Of a stretch of 64,000 bases of DNA, positions 16,074 through 27,852 are shown piece by piece. The position numbers and the translations under genes are program-made. The DNA is from Pseudomonadota bacterium. Lineage in GTDB: Bacteria; Pseudomonadota; Gammaproteobacteria; Burkholderiales; Burkholderiaceae_C. Positions within the stretch are counted from its first letter, which is position 1. Every line of letters starts with the position of its first letter. Location: assembly GCA_020161065.1 (NCBI GenBank), contig JAIUPH010000011.1, positions 1 through 64,000 of the forward strand, read 5' to 3'. The notes below the pieces were generated by a model. That model saw only the letters and a program-made list of their open reading frames with translations, had not been told where the DNA came from and did not search any database.

Positions 16074-16855
16074 GCTGCAGGCTCCGCCGCGCTGACCCGA
16101 AAGCCGATCCGCCCCAGCCGCTGGAATTCGGCGCTGACCGCCGCGCCGGCTCGCAGTTCGACCGCGGCGGTCGCGCCGCCGGCCATCACGATGCTGCCGG
16201 GCTCCAGCCGCTCACCCGCCGCGGCCACCAGGCGCGCCGCCGCCACCAAAGAGCGCAGCGGATGACCGAGGATCGCCGCGGTGCTGCCGACCTGCGCCGC
16301 GCGGCCGTCGATCGCCAGCACGATGCCGAGGTTGGCGACGTCGACATCGGGCTTGTGCCACGCACCGAGCACCACGCCGGCGGACGACGCGTTGTCGGCG
16401 ATCACGTCGGCCAGCGAGAAGCGGAAGTCGCGGTAGCGCGAGTCGATCACCTCCAGCGCGGGCGCCACCGCCTCGACGGCGTCGAGCGCCTGCAGCGGCG
16501 TCACCACGCCTTCCAGCGGCTTGCTCAGCAGGTAGCAGACCTCGGGCTCCACGCGCGGGTGGATGTAGGCGTCGAACGGCAGCGGACCGCCTTCCTCGCA
16601 GACCATGTCGCTGGTCAGCCGGCCCCAGATCAGCTCCGACAGGCCCATCTGCTGCATCTTCGCGCGGCTGGTGAAGCCCATCTTCATGCCGATGCGTCGC
16701 GCCCCGCGCGCCAGGCGCTGCGCCACCAGCGCCGCCTGCACCGGGTAAGCCTCGGCCAGGGTCGGCGCGTCGGCACCCTCGGGCTGCGCGATGGCGTGCC
16801 GTTGCCGCGCCGCCTCGTCCAGCCGCCGTGCCAGCGATTCGATGCGTTCGCTCAT
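16070..16855 (-). CDS. amnE: 4-oxalocrotonate decarboxylase
   Basis: 261 residues, the length of DmpH/AmnE. Family marks: [66 protein letters not shown] and [13 protein letters not shown]. It decarboxylates 4-oxalocrotonate to 2-hydroxypenta-2,4-dienoate, and the family forms a complex with the hydratase encoded just upstream. The start at 16855 overlaps the hydratase stop by four bases; the frame's upstream extension is only a shadow of that gene. Confidence 0.87.
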   Translation of the reverse strand: MSERIESLARRLDEAARQRHAIAQPEGADAPTLAEAYPVQAALVAQRLARGARRIGMKMGFTSRAKMQQMGLSELIWGRLTSDMVCEEGGPLPFDAYIHPRVEPEVCYLLSKPLEGVVTPLQALDAVEAVAPALEVIDSRYRDFRFSLADVIADNASSAGVVLGAWHKPDVDVANLGIVLAIDGRAAQVGSTAAILGHPLRSLVAAARLVAAAGERLEPGSIVMAGGATAAVELRAGAAVSAEFQRLGRIGFRVSAAEPAA

Positions 16856-17649
16856 CGTGCCTCCTGTACCGCGCCGAACGCGGCGCGCACGCTGCCCAGG
16901 CCTTCGATGCGGGCCTCGATCACGTCGCCGGGGCGGGCGACGACCATCGGGCCGAGCGCGCCGGTGAGCACGGTGTCGCCGGCTTTCAGCGGCTGGCCGA
17001 CGCGCACCATCGTGCGCGCCAGCCACAGCGCCGCATTCAGCGGGTGGCCGAGGCACGCGGCGCCGACGCCCACCGACACCGGCTCGCCTTGCAGTTCCAT
17101 CACCATGCCGGCCAGCCGCAGGTCGAGCCCGGCCAGCGCCACCGGCGTGTTGCCCAGCACGTACAGGCCCGACGAGGCGTTGTCCGCCACCGTGTCGACG
17201 ATGCGGATGTTCCAGTTCGCGATGCGGCTGCCGACGATCTCGATGGCCGGCAGCGCGAACGCGGTGGCGCGGATCACGTCGGCGATGGTCAGCCCCTCGC
17301 GGTCGAGATCGTGCTCGAGCACGAGCGCCACCTCGGCCTCGCACTTCGGCTGGTGCAGGCGCGACCAGGGCACGTCCTCGCCGTCGGCATAGGCCATGTC
17401 CGCGAACAGCATGCCGAAGTCGGGCTGGTCGACGCCGAGCTGCTTCTGCACGGCCAGCGAGGTCAGGCCGATCTTGCGACCGGCGATGCGCCGGCCCTCG
17501 GCGACCCAGCGGCGGGTGTTGGCGTCCTGCACCGCATAGGCCGCGGCAACGTCGTTCGCGGGCAGACGTTCGCGCACCGGGTCGATCGCGCCGCCGTGCA
17601 CATGCACGTGGAACAGGTCGTCGGCGACGCGCCGGATGTCGTCGTTCAT
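16852..17649 (-). CDS. amnF: 2-hydroxypenta-2,4-dienoate hydratase
   Basis: 265-residue hydratase (DmpE/MhpD/AmnF family). Seen are [65 protein letters not shown] and [11 protein letters not shown], the same fold as the decarboxylase next to it. It adds water to the dienoate to give 4-hydroxy-2-oxovalerate. The start at 17649 overlaps the dehydrogenase stop by four bases. The aldolase and acetaldehyde dehydrogenase that finish the pathway are not found in the window. Confidence 0.87.
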   Translation of the reverse strand: MNDDIRRVADDLFHVHVHGGAIDPVRERLPANDVAAAYAVQDANTRRWVAEGRRIAGRKIGLTSLAVQKQLGVDQPDFGMLFADMAYADGEDVPWSRLHQPKCEAEVALVLEHDLDREGLTIADVIRATAFALPAIEIVGSRIANWNIRIVDTVADNASSGLYVLGNTPVALAGLDLRLAGMVMELQGEPVSVGVGAACLGHPLNAALWLARTMVRVGQPLKAGDTVLTGALGPMVVARPGDVIEARIEGLGSVRAAFGAVQEAR

Positions 17650-19121
17650 GCCAGGGCCTCCTGCGCTTCGATGCGGACGCACACGTTGGTCAGTTCGGAA
17701 TAGAAGTTGAGCGAATGGGCGCCGCCTTCGCGGCCGATGCCGGAGATGCCCGCACCACCGAACGGCGTGCGCAGGTCGCGCAGGAACCACGAGTTGACCC
17801 ACGCGAGGCCGACGCGCATTGCCGGCGCCACGCGGTGCGCCCGGTCGACGCTGCCCGTCCACACCGTCGCGGCCAGGCCGTAGTCGGAATCGTTGGCGCG
17901 CGCCACCGCCTCGGCCTCGGTGTCGAAGGGGCTGACGTGGCACACCGGGCCGAAGATCTCCTCGCGCATGCAGCGCGCGCCGTCGGGCAGGCCGGCCAGG
18001 ATCGTCGGCTCGATCCAGAAGCCGCCGTCACGGGCGTCACCGAAGGCCGGCACGCCGCCACCGGTGACGAGCGTCGCGCCTTCCTGCTGCGCGAGCCGGT
18101 AGTAGGCCAGCACCTTGCGGCGGTGCTCGGCGGAGATCAGCGGCCCCATCGACGTGCCCAGCTCACGCGGCCAGCCCAGCACCAGCTCACGCGCCTTGCG
18201 CGCCAGCGCGTCGACGAAGCGTTCGTAGATCGGCCGCTCGACCAGCACGCGCTCGGAGCAGAGGCAGACCTGGCCGGTGTTGAGGAAGCTGGCGCGCACG
18301 AGGCCGTCGACGGCCTTGTCGAAGTCGCAATCGGCGAAGACGATGCCGGCGTTCTTGCCGCCCAGCTCGAACGAGATCGGCTTCACGCCCTCCGCCGCGG
18401 CCCGCATGATCGCGCTGCCGGTGCGCGATTCGCCGGTGAAGGTGATCGCCGCGATGCCCGGGTGCGTGGTGATGAACTCGCCCGCCGAGTCGGGGCCGAA
18501 ACCGTGGACGAGGTTGAACACGCCCGGCGGCAGGCCCACCGCGTGCATCACCTCGGCAAGCAGCGTGGCGGTGCCGGGCGTCTCCTCCGATGGCTTGGCA
18601 ACGACCGCGTTGCCGCAGGCCAGCGCCGGCGCCACCTTCCAGGTCAGCAGCAGCAGCGGCAGGTTCCAAGGCGAGATCACGCCGACCACGCCGAGCGGCT
18701 TGCGCACGGTGTAGTTCAGCGCGTGCGCACCGCCGGGCAGGTCGAGCTGGAAGCTTTCGAGCGGCGCCGTCTTCAGGATGTCGGCGAAGACGCGGAAGTT
18801 CGCCGCGCCGCGCGGGATGTCGAGCGTCGACGCCAGCGCGCGCGGCTTGCCGGTGTCGGCGATCTCGGCATCGAGAAAGTCGTCGAAGCGGCGCTCGATC
18901 TCGTCGGCGATGCGGTACAGCATCGCGGCCCGCTCGGCCACCGGCGCGCGGCCCCAGGCGCCGCGCACGGCGGCGCGCCCGGACTCGACGGCGGCGTCGA
19001 CCATCGCGCGGTCGGCCTCGTGCACCTCGGCGATCGTGCGGCCGTCGGCCGGATCGATGTCGGGAAAGCGGCGAGCGCTCTCGACCCATTCCCCGGCGAT
19101 GTAGTTTCGGTACTGTCTCAT
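17646..19121 (-). CDS. amnC: 2-aminomuconic/2-hydroxymuconic semialdehyde dehydrogenase
   Basis: 491-residue NAD-dependent aldehyde dehydrogenase, close to DmpC/AmnC. Catalytic residues: N153 (PWNLP), E252 in [10 protein letters not shown]286 in [12 protein letters not shown], a loop typical of hydroxymuconic-semialdehyde dehydrogenases. It oxidises the ring-opened semialdehyde to 2-aminomuconate. Start at 19121 ([12 protein letters not shown]) has GGAAAGG ahead; the longer frame to 19298 enters the previous gene. It is 43 bp after the LivM-AmnA fusion gene, so it belongs to the same transcript, and overlaps amnF by four bases. Confidence 0.87.
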   Translation of the reverse strand: MRQYRNYIAGEWVESARRFPDIDPADGRTIAEVHEADRAMVDAAVESGRAAVRGAWGRAPVAERAAMLYRIADEIERRFDDFLDAEIADTGKPRALASTLDIPRGAANFRVFADILKTAPLESFQLDLPGGAHALNYTVRKPLGVVGVISPWNLPLLLLTWKVAPALACGNAVVAKPSEETPGTATLLAEVMHAVGLPPGVFNLVHGFGPDSAGEFITTHPGIAAITFTGESRTGSAIMRAAAEGVKPISFELGGKNAGIVFADCDFDKAVDGLVRASFLNTGQVCLCSERVLVERPIYERFVDALARKARELVLGWPRELGTSMGPLISAEHRRKVLAYYRLAQQEGATLVTGGGVPAFGDARDGGFWIEPTILAGLPDGARCMREEIFGPVCHVSPFDTEAEAVARANDSDYGLAATVWTGSVDRAHRVAPAMRVGLAWVNSWFLRDLRTPFGGAGISGIGREGGAHSLNFYSELTNVCVRIEAQEALA

Positions 19122-19164
19122 CGGATCCTTTCCGGAGTCGCAGGCTCTCGCGTGGCGCGCGCGG

Positions 19165-21204
19165 TCACGACAGGCGCACGACGGCCGCACCGCAGCCGAA
19201 TTGCGGGCCGTAGGCATACACCTCGCACGCGCCCAGGCGGCCGCCCAGCGCGCCGAGCGCAAAAGCGAAATGCTTGAATCCCATGTCGACCTTGGCATGG
19301 GCCAGGTAGTCGGGCAGCTGGCGCTGCAGTTCGTCGAGCTCGCGCGCGCCGATCAGCTTGAGGATGCGGCGGTTCCACTCGTCGTCGGTCGCCGTCGCGA
19401 CGGCGTCGTCGGCGAGCGCCCGCGTGTCGCGGAACTGGCTGCCCGAGAGCTCGCCGACCGCCAGGATCACCACCCGCTTGCCCTGCGCGGTGGCCTGCGC
19501 GGCAACGATCTCGCCGAGCGCCTGCGTGCGCGCGGCATCGTGGTAGAGGTTGTTGGCGACGATCAGCGACGGGAAGCTGCCTTCGGCGTTGGCCAGCGCC
19601 TGCGCCGTCAACGTGCCCGAGTCGAGCGGGAAGCCGGCGTAGTCGACCAGCTTGGAAGCGATGCCCGCATGCTGCGCGGCGCGCACGCAGGCGCGTGCGA
19701 GCGAGACATCGGTCGTGATGTCGTAGCGCATCTCGCCCAGCTCGTGCCAGTTGTCGTCGACGTGCAGGCCGGTCACGCGGGCGCGGCCCTGCCACAGCTG
19801 GTCGAGCACCGCGTACCAGCGCGTCGAGTAGATCACCAGCGTGTCGGGCTGCAGGTCCTGCAGGTCGCGCGCGACGCGCGCGTAGCCCCGGCGCAGCTCT
19901 TCGTACGCCGGCTCCTGGCGGGCCAGCGTGAGCAACGGGCTGCCGCTGACCAGGTAGGCGCCGACGACGCCGGGCTGGTCCGCCAGGCCGCCGCCGGCGC
20001 TGCGACCGTCGTCGCCGACCAGCACGGTGGCCATGCGCCGCCAGATCGACGGGCCGCTGCGGCGGCGCGCCGGCTGCCGCAGGTCATGCACGATTCCCAT
20101 GACGCCGCGCGGCAGCAGCAGCATCAGCAGGATCGACAGCACGCCCATCACCAGCATGCCTTGGCCGGCCGCCGCCGCGAGCACGCGGTCGACCAGGATG
20201 TAGAGCACGCCGCCGATCACCGGCCCGGCCACCGTTCCCATGCCGCCCGCCACGACGATGAAGACGAACGCCGACGCCCAGCCGAGCGAGAAGGCCGAGG
20301 GCGGCGTGATGATCACCACGTCCATGTAGTACAGCCCGGCGGCCAGGCCCGTGACCGTGGCGCTGAACAGGAACACCGCGGCCTTGACCTGGTTGACGTC
20401 GACCCCGCTGGAGCGGGCCGCGTCCTCGTCGTCGCGCACCGCCGTCAGCGCGAGGCCATAGCTCGAGCGCATCCAGCGCCAGATCACCGCCGTGGTGACC
20501 ACCAGCAGCGCCAGCGCGACGTAGTACATCTGCAGCGGCGTCACCGCCGACTTCAGCTGCATGCCGCCGCCGGCGCCGACGACGCGCCACTCGTTGAACA
20601 CGCTGGCCACCGCCTCGGCCACGAGCCAGGTCGCGACCGCGAAGTACGGGCCTTTCAGCCGCAGCAGCGGCAGCGCGCCGAGGAAGATCAGCAGCAGCAG
20701 CGCAACGCGCCGCACGTAGGCGCTGCCGAAGACGTCGGCCGCCGGCACGCGGGCGATCAGCCATTCGTAGAGCAGCCACAAGACGACCGCGACGACGACG
20801 CCGATCTTGACGCGCCGCCGGCTGCCGCCCTCGCGCAGCGGCAGGCACAGCAGCCAGGCGAACAGCAGCGAGGCGATGCCGGCCACCGGCCACGACGTCC
20901 AGATGGACGCCGGCGAGTAGTAGAAGACGATGGCCTGCGCGAAGCCGCCGATGCCGACGAACACTTGCTGGCCGAAGGTCAGCAGGCCCGCGTAGCCGGC
21001 CATCAGGTTCCAGGCGTGGCCAAGCGTGGCGAACACGAACACCGAGAACAGCAGGTGCAGCAGGTAGCTCTGCGGGCCGGTCATCGCCGGGACCAGCAGC
21101 GCAATCGCCAGCACCGCGGCCGCCCACGCCGCGCCGCGGCTGCCGTAGAAGGAGTCGGCCAGCAAGCGGCCGGCCGAATCGGGTTCGCGGCCGTGCGCGC
21201 TCAT
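19165..21204 (-). CDS. LivM permease fused to AmnA-like dioxygenase-subunit domain
   Basis: 679 residues in one unbroken frame. Residues 1-375 are a LivM-type permease (HLLFSVFVFATLGHAWNLMA, KGPYFAVATWLVAEA, FIVVAGGMGTVAGPVIGG, then RGVMGIVHDLR). Residues 376-410 form a polar linker (PARRRSGPSIWRRM ... GGGLADQP). Residues 411-679 are a class III extradiol dioxygenase (LigB-like) alpha-subunit domain that aligns throughout with the AmnA encoded 4.5 kb away: VVGAYLVSGSPL, VIYSTRWYAVLDQLW, GLHVDDNW, NNLYHDAA, LSGSQFR, DDEWNRRIL, MGFKHF and YGPQFGCGAAVV. An internal ATG at residue 391 (20034) could also start a free domain but lacks a strong ribosome site. Start overlaps the LivH stop (ATGA). Confidence 0.82.
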   Translation of the reverse strand: MSAHGREPDSAGRLLADSFYGSRGAAWAAAVLAIALLVPAMTGPQSYLLHLLFSVFVFATLGHAWNLMAGYAGLLTFGQQVFVGIGGFAQAIVFYYSPASIWTSWPVAGIASLLFAWLLCLPLREGGSRRRVKIGVVVAVVLWLLYEWLIARVPAADVFGSAYVRRVALLLLIFLGALPLLRLKGPYFAVATWLVAEAVASVFNEWRVVGAGGGMQLKSAVTPLQMYYVALALLVVTTAVIWRWMRSSYGLALTAVRDDEDAARSSGVDVNQVKAAVFLFSATVTGLAAGLYYMDVVIITPPSAFSLGWASAFVFIVVAGGMGTVAGPVIGGVLYILVDRVLAAAAGQGMLVMGVLSILLMLLLPRGVMGIVHDLRQPARRRSGPSIWRRMATVLVGDDGRSAGGGLADQPGVVGAYLVSGSPLLTLARQEPAYEELRRGYARVARDLQDLQPDTLVIYSTRWYAVLDQLWQGRARVTGLHVDDNWHELGEMRYDITTDVSLARACVRAAQHAGIASKLVDYAGFPLDSGTLTAQALANAEGSFPSLIVANNLYHDAARTQALGEIVAAQATAQGKRVVILAVGELSGSQFRDTRALADDAVATATDDEWNRRILKLIGARELDELQRQLPDYLAHAKVDMGFKHFAFALGALGGRLGACEVYAYGPQFGCGAAVVRLS

Positions 21205-22124
21205 CGGGCGAACAGCCCCTGCGGCCGCACCGCCAGCACGAACAGGATCAGCAGGTAGCCGGCGACCTGTTGCGCCGCCGGGCCGGCGTAGGTGCCGGCC
21301 AGCACCTGCACGACGCCGAGCAGCACGCCGCCGACGAAGCTGCCCCACAGCGAGCCCAGCCCGCCCAGCACGACGACGCCGAAGGCGGTCAGCAGGAACG
21401 GCGGGCCGTCGAAGGGCTGGAACGAGCGCGTCATGCCGACCATGAAGCCGGCGATCGACGCGCTGGCCAGCGCCACGCCGCTGGCCACGCCGTAGACGTG
21501 CGAGGTGCGCATGCCCATCAGCGCGGCGACCTCGGCATCGTCGCTGGCGGCGCGGATCGCGCGGCCGATGTGGGTGCTGCGCATCCACAGCGCGAGCGCC
21601 GCGAGCAGCACCGCGGCGGCGCAGAAGAAGCCGAAGCGCAACGTCGACAGGCTGAGGTCGGCGCTCAGGCGGATCGCGGAATAGGACAGCTCGTTGCGGA
21701 TGGTGGCGGCGTCGGAGCTGAACACCAGCAGCATGCCCTGGCTCAGCACGATCGACAGGCCGAAGGTGACGAGCAGCGGCAGCATCAGCCCGTACAGCGG
21801 CGACATGCCGCGCCGCTCGGCCGCCTGCACCGACACGTGGTTCAGCAGCACGCGCTGCACGAGATAGCCGACGCCGAACATCAGCGGCACCACGACGGCG
21901 AGCGCCCAGAACGGCGCGACGCCGGGGATCATCGTCAGCAGCGCCACGCAGAGGTAGGCGGCGACGATCAGCCAGTCGCCGTGCGAGAGGTTGACGAGCC
22001 GCATCACGCCGAAGTTGAGCGCGAGCCCGACGCTGATCAACGCGTACGAGCCGCCCAGCACGGCGCCGGACAGCACGCCGTTGGCGATCTCGACGCCGAG
22101 CCAGTAGAGATCGTCGTTGCTCAT
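21201..22124 (-). CDS. LivH-type ABC permease
   Basis: 307 residues, about eight membrane helices. Marks: GGSYALISVGLALNFGVMRLVNLSHGDWLI and FGVVVLGGLGSLWGSFVGGVLLG. It pairs with the LivM part of the fusion protein to form the channel. It overlaps the fusion gene by four bases (ATGA) and lies 13 bp after LivF. Substrate is presumably the aromatic compound degraded by the amn enzymes (inference from operon). Confidence 0.85.
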   Translation of the reverse strand: MSNDDLYWLGVEIANGVLSGAVLGGSYALISVGLALNFGVMRLVNLSHGDWLIVAAYLCVALLTMIPGVAPFWALAVVVPLMFGVGYLVQRVLLNHVSVQAAERRGMSPLYGLMLPLLVTFGLSIVLSQGMLLVFSSDAATIRNELSYSAIRLSADLSLSTLRFGFFCAAAVLLAALALWMRSTHIGRAIRAASDDAEVAALMGMRTSHVYGVASGVALASASIAGFMVGMTRSFQPFDGPPFLLTAFGVVVLGGLGSLWGSFVGGVLLGVVQVLAGTYAGPAAQQVAGYLLILFVLAVRPQGLFAR

Positions 22125-22137
22125 CGCTCGCTCGCCT

Positions 22138-22876
22138 TCATGCCTGCCGCGCCTCGCCGGCGCCGAAGTACGCGGCGGTGATCGCCTCCATCGGCACCTC
22201 GCCGGGCCGGCCTTCGAGAACGATGCTGCCTTCCAGCATCACGCAAAAGCGCGTGCTCGACGCCAGCGCGCGCTTGAGGTCCTGCTCGACGATCACGCAG
22301 CTGACGCCGCGCTCGATGATCTGCGCCAGCTTGCGGTAGATCTCGTCGACCATCACCGGCGCGAGGCCGAGCGACAGCTCGTCGAACAGGATCAGCTTGG
22401 GCCCGCTCATCAGCGCGCGGCCGATCGCGACCATCTGCTGCTCGCCGCCGCTCATCTCGCTGACGGTCTGGCGGCGCCGCTCGCGCAGCCGCGGGAACAG
22501 CTCGAACACCTCGGCCAGGCGCTGCGCCGCCTGCGGACGGCAACGCGCCAGGTAGGCGCCGGCAAGCAGGTTGTCTTCCACGCTCATGCGGTCGAACAAG
22601 CGCCGGCCCTCGGGCACCAGCGCGATGCCGGCATCGACGATCTCCTCCGGACCGAGCTTGTCGATGCGCCGGCCCTCGAACTCCACCAGGCCGCGAAGGT
22701 GCGAGCGCGCGCCGTGGTTCATCAGGCCGACGATCGACTTCAGCAGCGTGGACTTGCCGGCGCCGTTGGCGCCGATCACCGCCAGCACGTCGCCGCGCGC
22801 CAGTTCGAGCGAGCAGTCGTAGATCGCCCGCAGCTCGCCGTAGTAGGCCGACAGGCTGGCCACCCGCAGGACGGTC

Positions 22877-22896
<20 letters not shown>
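22138..22896 (-). CDS. LivF-type ABC ATPase
   Basis: 252 residues. Walker A GANGAGKSTLLKSIVGL (about 38-54), signature EMSGGEQQMVAIGRALM, Walker B LILFDELSLGLAP (DEL in place of DEP, common in LivF), H-loop CVIVEQDLKRAL. It begins with GTG and overlaps the LivG gene by 20 bp. One of two ATPases powering the transporter in the amn operon. Confidence 0.85.
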
Positions 22897-23593
<697 letters not shown>

Positions 23594-23597
23594 CGCC

Positions 23598-24461
23598 TCA
23601 GCGCCTCGCCGCCAGCGCGATCCATTGCGCGAGCGGGCTCTTCGGATCCTCGAAGCCGTAGATCGCGTCGAAGTGGTTGCGCCCCTCCTGCGGCAGCCGC
23701 CGCGCGCGGTTGCCCGCGGCCTGCCAGGCGGCGAGGAAGTCGTCGGACTGGCGGCGGAATTCGTCGGGCTCGTTGCCGCCCCAGCTCACCAGCGCCGGCG
23801 TCGCGCACGACCGCACGTGGAACAGCGGCGAGTTGCGCTGGATCACGCCGTCGTCCAGCTGCAGCATGGGCTGCATGTTCGACCAGCGCAGCGGGCGCAG
23901 GTCGAACAGCCCGCTGACCATCACCGCGCCGGCCAGCGGATCGGGCGGCAGGCCGTAGTCAGCGTCCCAGTCGGTCTGCAGGCACATGGCGGTCAGGTGG
24001 CCGCCCGCCGAATGGCCGCCGAGCACCACGCGCGACGGGTCGCCGCCGTGGCGGTCGATGCGCCGCAGCACCCAGGCGACGGCGGCGCGCATCTGGCGCG
24101 TGATCTCGTCGATCGTCACCTTCGGGCACAGCGCGTAGTTGACGACGACGGTGGTGATGCCCAGTTCGTGCAGGCCGAGCGCGACGCACGAGAACTCCTT
24201 GCTCGACAGCATCCGCCAATAGCCGCCGTGGATGAACACGAACACCGGCGCGCCGGGCATCGCGGCGGAGAAGATGTCGAGCGTTTCGTCGCGGGTGGGG
24301 CCGTAGGGCACGTCGAGCGTGCAGCGCAGGCGGTGGCGGGCCAGCCGGCTTTCGTCGATGTAGTGGCGGGCGTAGACGGTGAAGTCCGGCACCGACTGCT
24401 CGACGTCGTACTGCGCGTCGATCTCGGCTTGGGTCGCGAACTGTCGGTACAGGGGGCGCAT
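23598..24461 (-). CDS. Alpha/beta hydrolase, arylformamidase-like
   Basis: 287 residues. The oxyanion motif HGGYW (78-82) and nucleophile elbow GGHSAGGHL (S151) are those of kynurenine-formamidase-like (KynB/BNA7-type) esterases. The catalytic His is probably in EGRNHFDAI near the C-terminus. No signal peptide, so cytoplasmic. Placed between the binding protein and the ATPases of the amn operon, it probably releases the aminophenol from an N-formyl or other N-acyl/O-acyl precursor after import. It is absent from the classical amn operons. The reaction is inferred. Confidence 0.75.
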   Translation of the reverse strand: MRPLYRQFATQAEIDAQYDVEQSVPDFTVYARHYIDESRLARHRLRCTLDVPYGPTRDETLDIFSAAMPGAPVFVFIHGGYWRMLSSKEFSCVALGLHELGITTVVVNYALCPKVTIDEITRQMRAAVAWVLRRIDRHGGDPSRVVLGGHSAGGHLTAMCLQTDWDADYGLPPDPLAGAVMVSGLFDLRPLRWSNMQPMLQLDDGVIQRNSPLFHVRSCATPALVSWGGNEPDEFRRQSDDFLAAWQAAGNRARRLPQEGRNHFDAIYGFEDPKSPLAQWIALAARR

Positions 24462-24510
24462 GGGCGGGCCACGCCGGGCCCCAGCGAGGCCCGGCGTTGC
24501 GGACGGCTCG

Positions 24511-25746
24511 TCAGTGGTAGGTCTTCATGTCGCCGGTCTTCTTCACCGACGGGTAGACCGCGTTGTAGACGTTCTCCTTCACCAGCTTCTTGCGCTTGTC
24601 GTCGTAGCGCCACTGCGCGCCGCCGAGCGGCTGCACCGAGTAGTGCTGCTCGTTGAACTTCACCGTGCCGGCAACCGTGTCGAGGTTGGTCTCGGCCAGC
24701 GCCTTCAGCACGGCGGCGCGGTCGGTGGTGCCGGCACGCTGCAGCGCGTCGAACAGCACGTCGTAGGCCGCGTCGTCGTAGCCGAGCGGCGGGATGTACT
24801 GCTTGCCGGTCGCCTTTTCGTAGGTCTCGACCAACCCTTCACCGGTGTAGCCGCCGAACTTGCTCTTGCCCGGATAGGCCGGCGACCAGAAGTTCACCGA
24901 CAGGATGTTCTCGCCGGCCTTGCCGATGGCGTTCATCGGCTCCGGGTAGCCGGTGGCCTTGTCGATGATGTACATCTTCGGCTTGTAGCCTTGCTGTGCG
25001 GCCTGCTGCAGGTAGTTCTGCAGGTCCGGCGGGGCCAGCACCCCGGTGACGACCTCGACCCGGTTGCGCTTGAACTGGTTGATGATCGAGCTGAAGTCCG
25101 GCAGGCCCTGCTGGAAGCGGCCCGGATCGGTCGGCTTCCAGCCTTCCTTCTTGAAGGCCGGGTCGAACAGCGACGCGAACACCGTGCCGTCCGGATCGTT
25201 CGGATAGAGGTAGCCGATGTTGCCGTTGAAGCCGCCCGGCAGCGCCTTGATCATGCCGACGTGGTTGGTCACCAGGTCGGGCACGCCGAAGAAGAAGTGG
25301 AACGTGTGCTTGAAGGTCTTCGGCTTGCCGTCGGGGCCGAACAGCCAGGCCTCGACCGGCGTGTTGACGGTGATGCACGGCACCTGGTTGCGCTCGCACA
25401 GATCCGACGGCGCGTTGGTGGTGTCGGGCGTGCCCTGCGCCATCAGGAAGTCGACCTTGTCCTGCAGGATCGCGCGCGTCGCGGCGTCGGCGGAGCCGGC
25501 AACGGTGCTCTTGCTGTCGTAGATCTTGTACTCGACCTTGCACTGCTGGTTGCCGACCTTCAGGCCGCCGGCCTTGTTGATCGGGCCGACCTTGTGGTCG
25601 TCGACCCAGGGCGTGTCTTTGCCGACGTCGGCCAGCGGGCCGGTGACCGGCACGACGCGCCCGATCTTGATCGTGCACGACTGTGCCCAGGCGCTGCCCG
25701 AGAGGACGGCGAGCGCGACGCAAGTGAACACGTTGGTCATCTTCAT
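24511..25746 (-). CDS. ABC substrate-binding protein of the amn operon
   Basis: 411-residue Peripla_BP_6 protein. Signal peptide MKMTNVFTCVALAVLSGSAWA, cut before QSCTIKIG. The mature part contains VDDHKVGPINKAGGLKVG, FLMAQGTPDTTNAPSD and FHFFFGVPDLVTNHVGMIKAL, like binding proteins for aromatic acids and related compounds. It is longer than LivJ (about 370). It lies 29 bp after amnA and 49 bp before the hydrolase. A second ATG two codons on (25740) is possible. Ligand unknown; an aminophenol derivative is inferred from the operon. Confidence 0.83.
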   Translation of the reverse strand: MKMTNVFTCVALAVLSGSAWAQSCTIKIGRVVPVTGPLADVGKDTPWVDDHKVGPINKAGGLKVGNQQCKVEYKIYDSKSTVAGSADAATRAILQDKVDFLMAQGTPDTTNAPSDLCERNQVPCITVNTPVEAWLFGPDGKPKTFKHTFHFFFGVPDLVTNHVGMIKALPGGFNGNIGYLYPNDPDGTVFASLFDPAFKKEGWKPTDPGRFQQGLPDFSSIINQFKRNRVEVVTGVLAPPDLQNYLQQAAQQGYKPKMYIIDKATGYPEPMNAIGKAGENILSVNFWSPAYPGKSKFGGYTGEGLVETYEKATGKQYIPPLGYDDAAYDVLFDALQRAGTTDRAAVLKALAETNLDTVAGTVKFNEQHYSVQPLGGAQWRYDDKRKKLVKENVYNAVYPSVKKTGDMKTYH

Positions 25747-25775
25747 GGATGCAGGCTCCTGTGTGCCGGGGGTTG

Positions 25776-26591
25776 CTACAACGTGAACTCGACGACGGCC
25801 GCACCGCTGCCGTACGCCGGTCCGTATCCGTGAACGCGCGCTCCGGGGAAACGCCCCTTCAGCGCGCCGAGGATCCAATAGAAGTGCTTGAAGCCCATGT
25901 CCGCCCGCGCCTCGCGCGCGAAGTCGGGCACCAGCGCGCGCAGCTGCGCGACATCGCCCGACTCGACCAGTTGCAGGATGCGCTGGTTCCACTTGTCGTC
26001 GTCGGGGCTGGCGATGCGGTCGGTGCGCACGTCGATCTCGGTGCGGAACTGCGAGCCCGAGAGGCCGCCCACGCCGACCACCGCGACCCGCTTGCCCTGC
26101 TCGTCGGCGCAGGCCACCGCCATCGCGGCGAGCTTCTCGGTGGTGGCGGCATCGTGGTAGAGGTTGTTGGAGGCAACGACCAGCGGCCGCTCCGGCGTGC
26201 CCACCTCGAGCGCCTGGCTCGCGACGATCGTGCCGGTGTCGATCGGGAAGGCCTCGTAGTTGACGCCGCGCGCCTGGACGCCGATGCGCGGCGAAGCGGC
26301 CACGCAGGCGTGCGCGAGTTCGGTGTCGGCGTGCAGGTCGTACGGCAGGTCGCCGTGCTCGTACCAGTTCTCGTCGACGTGCACGCCGCGGCTGCGCCGG
26401 TGCGTGAGCCATTGCTGGTCGAGCACCGCGAACCACTGCGTCGAGTAGACGAGCACCGCATCGGGCCGCGACGCCGCGAGCGCGCGGCCGGCGCGCTGGC
26501 AGGCCGCCGCCAGCCGGCCCCAGGGCAGCACCTCGGGCTTCAGCCGCGGCAGCGGCGAGCCCGGAACGAGGAAGGCGCTGACGACCGGCAT
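25776..26591 (-). CDS. amnA: 2-aminophenol 1,6-dioxygenase alpha subunit
   Basis: 271 residues, full length for AmnA. It follows the known alpha subunits from the start (MPVVSAFLVPGSPLPRLKPE) through VLVYSTQWFAVLDQQWL, GVHVDENWYEHGDLPYDLHA, SNNLYHDAATTEKL and GYGPAYGSGAAVVEF. The alpha subunit shares the LigB fold of the beta subunit but is non-catalytic; it is structural or regulatory in the heterotetramer. Only ten bases separate it from amnB. A close relative of this whole protein is fused to the permease at 19165-20000. Confidence 0.87.
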   Translation of the reverse strand: MPVVSAFLVPGSPLPRLKPEVLPWGRLAAACQRAGRALAASRPDAVLVYSTQWFAVLDQQWLTHRRSRGVHVDENWYEHGDLPYDLHADTELAHACVAASPRIGVQARGVNYEAFPIDTGTIVASQALEVGTPERPLVVASNNLYHDAATTEKLAAMAVACADEQGKRVAVVGVGGLSGSQFRTEIDVRTDRIASPDDDKWNQRILQLVESGDVAQLRALVPDFAREARADMGFKHFYWILGALKGRFPGARVHGYGPAYGSGAAVVEFTL

Positions 26592-26601
26592 GCGGCGGCC
26601 G

Positions 26602-27852
<1,251 letters not shown>

